Shown here piece after piece: positions 1 to 10,823 of a stretch of DNA of 18,800 nucleotides. The notes under the pieces are model-generated. The model did not search any database. It was not told where the DNA came from and saw only the letters and a program-made list of their open reading frames with translations. This DNA is from DATKBT01 sp035546295 (GTDB taxonomy: Bacteria; Acidobacteriota; Thermoanaerobaculia; Multivoradales; Multivoraceae). Position 1 is the first letter of the stretch, and every line of letters starts with the position of its first letter. The position numbers and the translations under genes were made by a program. The stretch is from assembly GCA_035546295.1 (NCBI GenBank), contig DATKBT010000129.1:1-18800 (forward strand), in the 5' to 3' direction.

Positions 1-1
1 G

Positions 2-334
2 TTCTGGCTGCGGCCGAGCTTTCGGGGGGTGGAGATCGCGCGGCAGATCGACGAGCTGCTCCCGGAGGGAGCGGTCATCGCGGGCGATTGGGCGCCCTTC
101 TTCGCCCTGGGCAGCGATCTGCGGGCGCTCTACGTGGCGCATCACAACTCGCCGGAGTCGATCGTCGAGCTGAGGGCCGACTACTTCGTCTTCAGCGAGA
201 CCCTGCCCGGCCACGAGACCCTCCGGGTCCTGCAGGAGGACGCCCGGGTGGAGCTCGGCTCTCCCGTGCTGGAGAGCGATCTCGCTCAGCGGGAGGTGAG
301 GGTGTATCCGATCCGCTATCGCGACGAGCGGTGA
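2..334 (+). CDS. C-terminal fragment of a probable membrane glycosyltransferase (GT39/ArnT-like)
   Basis: The frame is open from base 2 to a TGA at 332-334, giving 110 residues with no start in the window, so the 5' part lies outside. The fragment has no membrane helix. It resembles the soluble periplasmic tail after the membrane core of dolichyl-phosphate-mannose-type glycosyltransferases: an IARQIDELLPEGAVIAGDWAP segment (helix, then strand with a GDW turn), an LRALYV strand, and a D-Y-F-V-F strand. Such enzymes move sugars from polyprenyl-phosphate donors on the outer face of the inner membrane. The family call rests on the pattern of this tail only; another multi-pass membrane protein with a similar tail is possible. 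An internal GTG at 29 would give 101 residues, but the frame continues upstream without a stop, so a longer gene is more likely. Confidence 0.5.
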   Translation, partial: FWLRPSFRGVEIARQIDELLPEGAVIAGDWAPFFALGSDLRALYVAHHNSPESIVELRADYFVFSETLPGHETLRVLQEDARVELGSPVLESDLAQREVRVYPIRYRDER

Positions 335-400
335 CCCCTGAGCCCGTCGTGCTCGCTGGGCGCGACAGCCGCTTCGCGGGGTGGCGGCGGCCCACGTCCC

Positions 401-445
401 GAGTCGCTGCGGCACGAGTCGCCGTGGCACGAGTCGCTGCGGGAG
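401..445. repeat. 15-bp tandem repeat, three copies
   Basis: Units 401-415 (GAGTCGCTGCGGCAC), 416-430 and 431-445 follow each other directly. Copy 2 differs from copy 1 at two positions, and copy 3 differs only in its last three bases. The repeat lies about 65 bp after the stop of the upstream gene and outside any supported gene. Confidence 0.85.
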
Positions 446-539
446 GTGATCCGACTGCGGAGCTCGCCGCGCCTCGGCCTCGATTGTCACTTTGACCGAT
501 CGAGGGGAACGACTTACAAAGCTGGCGCGGCATCGCCGG

Positions 540-557
540 CTAGGTCGACTAGGTCGA
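540..557. repeat. 9-bp tandem repeat CTAGGTCGA, two copies plus partial third
   Basis: CTAGGTCGA occurs at 540-548 and 549-557 and is followed by CTAGGC at 558-563. The repeat generates two overlapping GTCGACTAG words (544-552 and 553-561) and forms the left part of the 14-bp inverted repeat that ends at 643. Confidence 0.85.
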
Positions 558-643
558 CTAGGCCAAAAGGAAGTTCACAGTAAGGTCCAAGTTCGATCAA
601 GCCGCTGCGCTCGCCCAGAGAAACGGCTGTGGCCTAGTCGACC
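552..643. repeat. Inverted repeat, 14-bp perfect arms
   Basis: The left arm 552-565 (GGTCGACTAGGCCA) is the exact reverse complement of 630-643 (TGGCCTAGTCGACC). The arms enclose 64 bases that include the AT-richer AAAAGG...AAGTTCACAG part. A transcript could fold into a long stem; as DNA it could form a cruciform or bind a dimeric protein. Confidence 0.85.
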
Positions 644-685
644 CAGCCGCGCCCGCTTGCGGGCTTGCGGCGCACGAGTGATCGA

Positions 686-760
686 CTAGCGGGCTCGTGG
701 TATGAGCTCGCCTCGCTTTCGCGGCTCGATGGGGAGTGGTGACCACCACGAGCCCGCTAG
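686..760. repeat. Inverted repeat, 16-bp perfect arms
   Basis: The left arm 686-701 (CTAGCGGGCTCGTGGT) is the exact reverse complement of 745-760 (ACCACGAGCCCGCTAG). The 43-base interior contains GAGCTCGC and GCGGCTC, which can pair imperfectly inside the outer stem. The whole 75-bp unit has the form of a miniature element bounded by terminal inverted repeats, or of a structured RNA. No target-site duplication is visible in the flanks (ATCGA on the left, AGCTT on the right). Confidence 0.85.
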
Positions 761-824
761 AGCTTGCAGGCTCGAAGCAGGTCGGCCCAGCTCCTGCAGA
801 GGGATCAGATCAGTCGCTGGCGTT

Positions 825-847
825 CGACCCCGGTTCCTCCGGGGTCG
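825..847 (+). other. Perfect 9-bp hairpin, 5-nt loop
   Basis: CGACCCCGG at 825-833 pairs with CCGGGGTCG at 839-847 across the loop TTCCT. There is no T-tract on either side, so it is not a standard intrinsic terminator. It lies 72 bp before the ATPase start codon and may be a 5' leader structure of that mRNA. Confidence 0.6.
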
Positions 848-919
848 GGCGCCGTACGTCGAGGGAAGCTCTGCTCAAGGATCTCAGGCTCATTCCAAGC
901 TGCGCGAGGTCGTCGTCCC

Positions 920-2248
920 ATGCCATTCTCCCAAGACCCCTATCTGCGTCACTTCCAGCTCGAGCGGGAACCCTTCGGCCTGACTCCCGGGGTCGAGCAC
1001 CTGTACCTCGGGAAGCAGCATGCCGAGGCGCTCGCCGGCCTCCAGCTCGGGATCCGCCACCGCCGTGGCCTGATCGTCCTGGTCGGCGAGGTCGGCATGG
1101 GGAAGACGACGCTCGCTCACGCCGTGATCCGAGCGATGGACGAGCGCGTCCACATCGGCTACACCGCGAACACGACGCTCGGCTTCCTGGACATGATGCG
1201 ACCCGCGCTCGTCGACCTCGGCCTCACCGACTGTCTCGGCGACAAGGCCCGCCTGATCTATGGGCTGACCGAGATGCTGACGGCCTGCGACCAACGCGAC
1301 GAGGTCGTGGCCCTGATCGTCGACGAGGCCCACAACCTGAGCCCGGAGGTGTTCGAGGAGCTGCGGCTGCTGCTCAACGTCGAGAATGACCGGGCGAAGC
1401 TCCTCCAGCTCGTCCTCATCGGCCAGCCCGAGCTCGAGGACCGGCTGGCCGAGCACCGGCTTCGTCACCTCGCCGACCGCGTCGCCGTGCGGTGCGTGCT
1501 CAACCCTCTGTCGGCCAAGGAGTCCTGGGAGTACGTCGAGGCGCGCCTCGCGAGCACCGGAGCCAGCCACGACCTGTTCTCGCGCAAGGCCATGCATCGG
1601 ATCCTGCTCGAGGCGCGGGGTGTTCCGCGTGCGATCAACGTGCTCTGTCACAACGCCCTGCTGTTCGCTTACGGCGACGGCCACACGCAGGTCGGGCAGG
1701 AGCACGCCAAGACAGCGATCGCAGAGCGGCGAGGGGGGCGGCTGAAGCGCTTCGATCGGAAGCCTCGCCGGGATCCGCGGCCTCGGCTGAATCGGTCGCC
1801 TCGCCCGAAGTGGCTGCGCCAGGCTGCCCTGACCGCCGCCGGGATCGCGGTCGGCCTGCTGATCGGCCTGGCGGCGTTTCGGGCGCAAGGGGCGTCTGGA
1901 GCGGCGACGAGCGCGGCTGTCCCGCCGGCCGAGACCGAGGCGAGGAGAGCCGATGAGCTCACCGGAGCTCCGGGACCGATGCCGCCAAGCAGCCGTGAGG
2001 TCGCCGAGGGCGCGGCTCTCGCCGTAGAGGACGACCGCGAGCCTACCGGCCGCTCGTCTGCGAACGCGCCCGCGCCGGAAGCAGACGGTCACGTGATCGT
2101 GGTCGAGCGAGGCCAGAGCCTCTCCGGTCTGATGCTGGACGTGTACGGGGACTTCAACGAGAGGCTGCTCGAGAGGGTGCTCGACGCGAATCCCGGCATC
2201 GAGGAGCCGGACGTGATCCACGAGGGGCAGCGGGTCGTCCTGCCCTGA
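920..2248 (+). CDS. ExeA/GspA-like AAA ATPase with transmembrane helix and C-terminal LysM domain
   Basis: This 442-residue protein opens with DPYLRHFQLEREPFGLTPG, the typical start of ExeA/GspA/MshM-type ATPases. A Walker A motif GEVGMGKT lies at 56-63, a Walker B LIVDEAHN at 132-139, and a sensor-like IGQPEL at 168-172. A basic stretch (270-300) leads into one hydrophobic helix (about 301-320), then an Ala/Pro/Glu-rich linker, then a LysM-like domain (391-442: VIVVERGQSLSGLMLDVYGD, then a DANPGI turn). The cytoplasmic ATPase is therefore probably tied to a periplasmic peptidoglycan-binding module. ExeA relatives help secretin assembly or pilus and secretion machinery cross the peptidoglycan, and that role is inferred here. 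I chose the ATG at 920 because GAGGT (906-910) sits 9 nt upstream and family homology begins there. The frame is open back to 764, but that part resembles no protein. No secretion genes adjoin it. Confidence 0.85.
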   Translation: MPFSQDPYLRHFQLEREPFGLTPGVEHLYLGKQHAEALAGLQLGIRHRRGLIVLVGEVGMGKTTLAHAVIRAMDERVHIGYTANTTLGFLDMMRPALVDLGLTDCLGDKARLIYGLTEMLTACDQRDEVVALIVDEAHNLSPEVFEELRLLLNVENDRAKLLQLVLIGQPELEDRLAEHRLRHLADRVAVRCVLNPLSAKESWEYVEARLASTGASHDLFSRKAMHRILLEARGVPRAINVLCHNALLFAYGDGHTQVGQEHAKTAIAERRGGRLKRFDRKPRRDPRPRLNRSPRPKWLRQAALTAAGIAVGLLIGLAAFRAQGASGAATSAAVPPAETEARRADELTGAPGPMPPSSREVAEGAALAVEDDREPTGRSSANAPAPEADGHVIVVERGQSLSGLMLDVYGDFNERLLERVLDANPGIEEPDVIHEGQRVVLP

Positions 2249-2258
2249 GCCATCGGAG

Positions 2259-2277
2259 CCCTGAGCGCGGCTCGGGG
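2259..2277 (+). terminator. Weak hairpin after the ATPase gene
   Basis: CCCTGAGC (2259-2266) can pair with GCTCGGGG (2270-2277) over a 3-nt loop, with one G-T pair, 10 bp after the stop codon. No T-run follows, so it would be at best an atypical terminator. It lies between the ATPase gene and dnaE2. Confidence 0.25.
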
Positions 2278-2313
2278 GCGTCGGGGGCCCGGCTATTTAC
2301 GCCCCGTTTGCGC

Positions 2314-2319
2314 TAAGCT
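2314..2319 (+). promoter_or_regulatory. Possible -10 element (TAAGCT) of dnaE2
   Basis: TAAGCT fits TANNNT and lies in the least GC-rich part of the 81-bp gap before dnaE2, ending 10 nt before the ATG. No convincing -35 hexamer is visible. If real, the mRNA leader would be only a few nucleotides long, consistent with the lack of a Shine-Dalgarno sequence. I see no recognisable LexA box, although dnaE2 genes are commonly SOS-controlled. Confidence 0.25.
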
Positions 2320-2329
2320 CTTCCTCGAG

Positions 2330-6049
<3,720 letters not shown>

Positions 6050-6078
6050 GGATTCCAGCCGTCCCCGACTCCAGCGTC

Positions 6079-7851
6079 CTACTCCGCCAGCGGGGGCACC
6101 AGAGCCACCCTCGCCGCCCCCTCCTCGTCGAGCTCGATGTCCAAGGCGGTTCGCCGGCCCCCCTCGAAAGGGCCGGCCAAGCGGTGGAGCTCCGCCGGGG
6201 CAGATCCGACGGCCAGGTACACCAGGAGCTCCTCGGTCCCGGCGGCGAGGTCGATCGCCTCGACCATCTCTTCGCCCTTGCTTCCGAAGAGGCGTGGTCT
6301 CATCCCCTTGAACTTCTCCTGATAAATCTGCTCGCCGCGGGCGTAGAGGGTCAGCGTGCCGTTCCGACGCTCCGAGCGCAGCGACAGATCGATGCGCGCG
6401 ACGTCCGTCGGCACCAGCTCGAACGCCAGGATCCCGCCGAGCTGGTCGAGCTGGTCGAGCACCGACGCGGTCTCTGGATCGGTCCCGCTCTCCTCGAGCA
6501 CCTCGCGGGCGGCTCGAACCGCTTCGCGCGGGCTCGAGGCGCCGCGAACCGGCTCGGGATCGGCCTTCGCCTCGACCCCCTGCTTTGCCGCCTCCGCCTC
6601 CCAGCGCAGCCTCAGGCGGCGGGTCGAGACCTGATCGGGCCCGAACTGCTCGGCCAGGGTCAAGACGGCGCCCGCGGCGTCGAGCTCGCCCGCCTCGATC
6701 AATCGTCTCCCCTCGCCGATCAGGCGAGCGTGGACCGACACCAGCTCGGCGCCGGGGGGCCCGATGTCGGCGGCGACCTCCGGGCTGAAACGCTCGAAGA
6801 GCCACCAGCTCCCGGCCACTCCTGCGACCAGCACCAGCAGGGCGGAGAGCACCAGCAGACGGACCCGGGCCGCCCACGGCTCCTTCGCCCACCGCCTCAA
6901 GCCCTCCACCATCGCCTTGGCTCGGCGTCCGCCGATCAGCACCGTCGCGCTCGGATCGGGTGCGATCGCGGCCCGCACCGCCAGCAGCCGCGAGGTCACC
7001 TTGCCGGCGGCATCCTCCTCGGGCCTGCCGGCAGCCTGCGCCAACGCCTCCGCCAGCTCCGCCATCGACGGGTGTCGCGAGCTCGTGTCGCGCTCCATCG
7101 CCCGTTCGACGACAGCGCAGATCGGCTCCGGGACGTCGGGAGCGAAACTCGAGATCGGCTTCACCTCGCCGCCGAGCGTGCGGCGGGCGATCTCCTTCGC
7201 CGTACGGCCGCCGAACGGCTTCTCGCCCGTGAGCATCTCGTACAGCACGACGCCGAGCGAGAAGATGTCGCAGCGGGCGTCCACCTCGAGGCCGAGGAGC
7301 TGCTCGGGCGCCATGTAGGGTGGGGTGCCGAACACCGAGCCGTCGTCCTCGAGCTGCGAGCCGCCGGCGGCTCGCGCGATCCCGAAGTCGGTGATCTTCA
7401 CCGTTCCCTTGCCGTCGATCAGGATGTTCGACGGCTTGATGTCACGATGGATCAGGCCGGCCTCGTGCAGATGGGCGAGCCCCGCCGCCACCTGCAGCGC
7501 GACGTCGACCGCCTCTTCGGGATGGAGCTTGCCGAGCTCGAGGATCACCTCGCGCAGAGTTCGTCCCTCGACGTACTCGAGCGCCAGGTAGATCCGATCT
7601 GCCTCCAGGTCGTTGACGACGTCGTAGACGGTGACGACGTTGGGATGGTTGATCCGACCGGCGCTGCGCGCCTCGTCGACCAGCGTGCGCTCCTCGTCGT
7701 CCTCGGCGATGCGCTCGCGGCGCACCGTCTTGAGCACGACGCGGCGGTCGATCACGGCGTCGTGGGCGAGATAGACGGTGCCCATGGCTCCCGAGCCGAT
7801 CTCGCCCTCGATTTGGTAGCGCTGCTGGACTTGGATGCTCGGCGTCGACAT
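6079..7851 (-). CDS. Receptor-like Hanks-type Ser/Thr protein kinase with extracytoplasmic C-terminal domain
   Basis: This 590-residue protein has a complete kinase domain (about 12-275): glycine loop GEIGSGAMG (16-24), ATP-anchoring K41, helix-C E60, catalytic loop HRDIKPSN (135-142), DFG (155-157) and APE (181-183). All catalytic residues are present, so it should be active. A basic juxtamembrane segment leads to one membrane helix (about 331-351). The outer part has a helical TPR-like stretch (about 365-420) and a beta-rich C-terminal domain (about 478-588). The outer domain probably senses or binds something; its ligand is unknown. I took the ATG at 7851 because the RYQIEGEIGSGAMG start of the fold follows directly and nothing upstream in the frame resembles protein. 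AGAGGGG abuts the ATG, too close for a normal ribosome binding site. The gene converges on dnaE2 with a 29-bp gap and no visible terminator. Confidence 0.93.
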   Translation of the reverse strand: MSTPSIQVQQRYQIEGEIGSGAMGTVYLAHDAVIDRRVVLKTVRRERIAEDDEERTLVDEARSAGRINHPNVVTVYDVVNDLEADRIYLALEYVEGRTLREVILELGKLHPEEAVDVALQVAAGLAHLHEAGLIHRDIKPSNILIDGKGTVKITDFGIARAAGGSQLEDDGSVFGTPPYMAPEQLLGLEVDARCDIFSLGVVLYEMLTGEKPFGGRTAKEIARRTLGGEVKPISSFAPDVPEPICAVVERAMERDTSSRHPSMAELAEALAQAAGRPEEDAAGKVTSRLLAVRAAIAPDPSATVLIGGRRAKAMVEGLRRWAKEPWAARVRLLVLSALLVLVAGVAGSWWLFERFSPEVAADIGPPGAELVSVHARLIGEGRRLIEAGELDAAGAVLTLAEQFGPDQVSTRRLRLRWEAEAAKQGVEAKADPEPVRGASSPREAVRAAREVLEESGTDPETASVLDQLDQLGGILAFELVPTDVARIDLSLRSERRNGTLTLYARGEQIYQEKFKGMRPRLFGSKGEEMVEAIDLAAGTEELLVYLAVGSAPAELHRLAGPFEGGRRTALDIELDEEGAARVALVPPLAE

Positions 7852-8190
7852 CCCCTCTATGCTGGCAGAGAAAGGGGTCGCGCGTCGCCACCTCCTCGCG
7901 CTCGGCAGACATGGGGCCTGCCGGGACGAGAAGCCGGTCCGAGGATCGGCCGCGGCGCTCCGTCGAAGCATGGCGTCTGCGCGCAATGCGCCGGACCCCA
8001 GCTCGGCCGAATTCACCACCTCTCGATGGCCCGAGCGGCGCTGGACTCGTCGGAGTCGGGCGCCCTGCGAGGCTCCCCTTTTTTGGGGGTTCTCGAGAGC
8101 CTGCGGCTCTCGGCGTGCGTGGGCCCCGCGCATGCGTGAGAGCAAGGCAGGGGGGAAGGAGTCGACTAGACGGGTCTTCGGGATCCGAGG
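7852..8190. other. 339-bp gap between two minus-strand genes
   Basis: No gene is supported here. The kinase frame stays open through it to 8145, but the translation has no family pattern. It should hold the kinase promoter, though I can name no clear -35/-10 pair. Visible structures are CCCC-TTTTTT-GGGG (8075-8088), an 8-bp hairpin (8094-8112), and the word GTCGACTAG (8161-8169), 21 bp beyond the stop of the small minus-strand gene. GAGGAGGT on the minus strand (about 7885-7892) has no in-frame start at a suitable distance. Confidence 0.5.
8094..8112 (-). other. 8-bp perfect hairpin downstream of the small minus-strand gene
   Basis: CGAGAGCC (8094-8101) pairs with GGCTCTCG (8105-8112) over the loop TGC. 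Read on the minus strand it lies about 80 bp after the stop of the 8191-8529 gene and is followed by C5A6G4 rather than a T-run. It could be part of a Rho-independent-like end but does not meet the usual form. Confidence 0.35.
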
Positions 8191-8529
8191 CTAGCGTCGG
8201 CCCTGGCTCTCCTCGACCTCGATCGCGAACGCGCCGTCGGTGAGCACCGTCCGATTGCCGTCGAGCCGGAACTCGAGCCGCTCGAGATCGGCGTCGCCGG
8301 GCAGCACGGTCACCAGGTTCGCCCCGTCGACCAGCGAGACGAGCTGCTCGCGAGCTCTCTCGGATCGTGTGTAGAGATTGAACGCCGGCTCGAACGAGAA
8401 CGTGAACGAGCGGAGTCGCACCAGCGACTCGTTGACCGCCAGCACCTCGCCGACCAGCTGGCGCCGCACGTCGGTCTCGAAGCGGCGGCGCACCAGGACG
8501 TGGACCTTCTCTCCAACCTGCAGAATCAT
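8191..8529 (-). CDS. Small uncharacterised protein, 112 residues
   Basis: I do not recognise a named family. The protein starts MILQVGEKVHVLVRRRFETD, which reads as a beta strand pair. It continues with RRQLVGEVLAVNESLVRLRSFTF (a strand-turn-strand pattern like an SH3/Tudor-type barrel), a Phe/Tyr-rich stretch, and a C-terminal ADLERLEFRLD...VLTDGAFAIEVEE part. There is no signal peptide, membrane helix or cysteine. The all-beta look and the G-x-V...G-E-V spacing suggest a small ligand- or RNA-binding barrel, but this is a guess. A good ribosome binding site (GGGAG, 7 nt before the ATG) and a plausible promoter support it as a real gene. It is divergent from the mutase operon and co-directional with the kinase, 340 bp away, so probably a separate transcript. 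Confidence 0.75.
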   Translation of the reverse strand: MILQVGEKVHVLVRRRFETDVRRQLVGEVLAVNESLVRLRSFTFSFEPAFNLYTRSERAREQLVSLVDGANLVTVLPGDADLERLEFRLDGNRTVLTDGAFAIEVEESQGRR

Positions 8530-8547
8530 GCTCGGTCTCCCGCCGCG

Positions 8548-8577
8548 ACTTTATCGGCTTCCGCAACCCGCTCCCAA
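8548..8577 (-). promoter_or_regulatory. Candidate sigma70-like promoter of the small minus-strand gene
   Basis: On the minus strand, TTGGGA (8577-8572) and TAAAGT (8553-8548) are separated by 18 bp. They match TTGACA at four of six positions and fit TANNNT. A start about 7 nt downstream leaves a leader of roughly 11 nt holding the GGGAG ribosome binding site before the ATG at 8529. Confidence 0.4.
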
Positions 8578-8716
8578 CCTCGAGGCGGACGAGGCCCAGA
8601 CTCGGCGTGCGGCTCGCAGAAAGCAAATCGACGATCGCCGGCGACGGCCGGATCGGCGACGCCGCGAGTCTCGCCGTCGCAGCGAGCCGGCTGCGTGCGC
8701 CGGCGCAGGGTGCGGC

Positions 8717-8743
8717 GCGCGGTGCGCGGTGCGCGGATAGGAT
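8717..8743 (+). promoter_or_regulatory. 7-bp triple repeat abutting a TAGGAT -10-like hexamer upstream of mutA
   Basis: GCGCGGT occurs at 8717-8723 and 8724-8730, with GCGCGGA at 8731-8737. TAGGAT (8738-8743), 38 nt before the mutA ATG, is the best -10 candidate in the divergent 252-bp gap. No -35 hexamer resembling the consensus is visible; it would fall in or next to the repeat. Confidence 0.3.
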
Positions 8744-8781
8744 CGATCGTCGTCGTCCCACGTCCGCGTCCTGACCTCGCG

Positions 8782-10823
8782 ATGTCCCGTCCGCTCACCG
8801 ATTCCACCGCCGCGGCCTTTGCCGAGCTCGGTCGCGACGAGTGGCGGGTGCTGGCGCAGCGATCGCTGCGCGGCAGGCCGCTCGGAAGCCTGGCGGAAGC
8901 GCGGCTCGACGGAGTCCTGCTGCCCGCAATCGAGTTCCCCGACGATCGCGCGGCGGAGCCCGCGCAGACTCCGGGCGTCGCACCGTTTCGCCGGGGAGCG
9001 CGCGCCGCGGGTGTTCATCGGGGATGGGATCTGCGCTCGATCCACCGGCAGCCCTCCCCCGAGATCGTCCGGCGCGAGATCCTCGAGGACCTCGAAGGCG
9101 GCGCCACCTCGATCGAGCTCGGCATCGAGGACCCGAGCAGCGGGTCCACCGGCTTGCGGCTCGGCGCGCTCGATGACCTCGAGCGCGCGCTCGCGGACGT
9201 CGACGTCGCGATCGCGCCGGTCGCACTGGCCGCCGGCGACGGGTTCCGCGAGGCGGGGGCGGCGCTGATCGCGCTGTGGCGCCGGCGTGGTCTCGAGAGC
9301 GCCCGCTGCCGGGGCGCGTTCAACGCCGATCCGATCGGCGTCGCGGCCCGCAGAGGGGGCTTCGATGCGGACGGTTTGAGCCGGCTCGCGGAGCTGGTGC
9401 TGGCGGTCGCCGACAGCCACCCGCAGGTGACCTGCGCGCGCGCCGACGCCTCGCTCTACCACGACGCGGGCGCCAGCGAGGACCAGGAGCTCGCCTTCCT
9501 GTTGTCGACCGGACTCGCCTACCTGCGCGCGATGGTCGATGCCGGAGTCGTGGTGTCCGTCGGCTTGCGCCAGATCGTCCTCCGCTGCGCCGTCGACGCC
9601 GATTTCCTGACCGGGCTGGCCAAGGTCCGGGCGTTGCGGGAGCTGTGGGCCAGAGTCGCCAGTGTGAGCCTGGAATCGGCGGGCGAGACCGGGGACTCCG
9701 GGACCGTCCCGCCTCCGATCGTCGAGGCGGTCCCGGGGCGTCGGGGCCTCTCCCGTGTCGACCCCTGGACCAACCTCCTGCGCGTCGGCTCGGCGATGGT
9801 CGGCGCTGCGCTCGGGGGAGCCGACGTGCTCGTCGGCCTGCCGGACGGCGACGCCCTGGGGCTGCCGTCGCGAGACCTGGCGCGGCGGCTCGCGCGCAAC
9901 CTGCAGCTCGTGCTCGCCGAGGAGGCCCACCTCCACCGGGTGATCGATCCCGCGGGCGGCTCGTGGGCGCTGGAGGAGCTCACCGACCGGCTCGGGGAGC
10001 GCACTTGGGAGCGCTTCCAGGCGATCGAGGCGAGAGGGGGGATCGTCGCCGGTCTGCGCGAAGGCTGGCTCCGCTCCGAGCTCGCAGAGACCGCCGGCCG
10101 CCGGGTGGAGGCGGCGAGATCCCGGCGCTCGGTGATGATCGGCGTCAACGACTTCTGCGACCCGGCAGACGTGGTGGTCGAGCCCGAGAGAGGCCCCGCC
10201 GGCGCGACGGAGCCGCTCGGGCCGGCCGGAGCCGACCTGCGCGAGCTGAGCGTGGCGGAGGCCGTCCAGGCGCTCTCGGAGGGCGCCGCGCTCGGTCGCG
10301 GAACGCCGCGGATCGAGGAGGCCTTCGAGCCGGTCGCACCGCACCGCACCGCGGAACCGTTCGAGCGGTTGCGCGAGGCCGTCGACGCCAGGCTGCCGCG
10401 GGACGACCGCGCCGTCTTCCTCGCCAGCCTCGGAGCCGCCGGCGAGTGCTCGGCGCGCGCGAGCTTCGCCGCCGGCTGGCTGGCGGTGGGAGGCCTGGAA
10501 GCGGTCGTGCCGGACGCCCCGTGCGAGAGCGCGGACGAGCTGGCGGCGGCGCTGCGCCGCAGCGGTCGGCGGGTCGCGATCCTGTGCTCGAGCGACGCGC
10601 TCTACGCCGAACGCGGAGTCGAGACGGCGAAGGCTCTTCGCGCCGCCGGCGCGAGGCACCTCGCGATCGCGGGAGGTAACTCGGACCTCGCAGACGCTCT
10701 GCGCAGGGCGGGCATCGAACAGTTCCTGGTCGCCGGCGCCGATCTCGTCGCCGAGCTCGAGATCCTGCTCGACGCCCTCGAACGCGCCTCGGAGCGCAGC
10801 CAGCAGGGGGCGGGAGGCGCGCG

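Larger units (their letters stand above)
335..919. other. 585-bp gene-free, repeat-rich structured intergenic region
   Basis: No open frame here has a credible start, ribosome binding site or family resemblance. The region holds, in order: a 15-bp tandem repeat (401-445), an AT-richer stretch (481-522), a 9-bp tandem repeat (540-557), a 14-bp perfect inverted repeat (552-565 with 630-643), a 16-bp perfect inverted repeat (686-701 with 745-760), and a 9-bp hairpin (825-847). The word TCGACTAG (either strand) occurs four times between 545 and 689. The region could be the upstream region of the ATPase gene, a non-coding RNA, or the remnant of small mobile repeats. The sequence alone does not decide. 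Confidence 0.6.

Noticed and set aside
401..445. CRISPR-like array
   Set aside because: The 15-bp units are directly adjacent with no spacers, and no cas genes are present.
492..689. Small 65-residue basic frame (TTG start) in the structured intergenic region
   Set aside because: It has no ribosome binding site, and its RLGRLG content comes directly from the 9-bp tandem repeat.
821..848. tRNA T-arm-like GTTCGA followed by a GC stem
   Set aside because: No acceptor, D or anticodon stems can be built around it.
764..919. N-terminal extension of the ATPase frame back to ATG 764
   Set aside because: The extra 52 residues lack family similarity, the 9-bp hairpin lies inside, and ATG 920 has a well-spaced GAGGT and matches the family N-terminus.
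890..2221. 443-codon frame antisense to the ATPase gene
   Set aside because: There are no recognisable motifs, and the opposite strand has Walker A, Walker B, a membrane helix and LysM in order. It is a shadow frame.
7852..8145. N-terminal extension of the kinase frame by 98 residues
   Set aside because: The translation is low-complexity, and the kinase fold begins right after ATG 7851.
8500..8781. Upstream extension of the mutA frame
   Set aside because: It overlaps the divergent gene and its promoter. The translation is Arg-rich without homology, and mutase similarity begins after ATG 8782.
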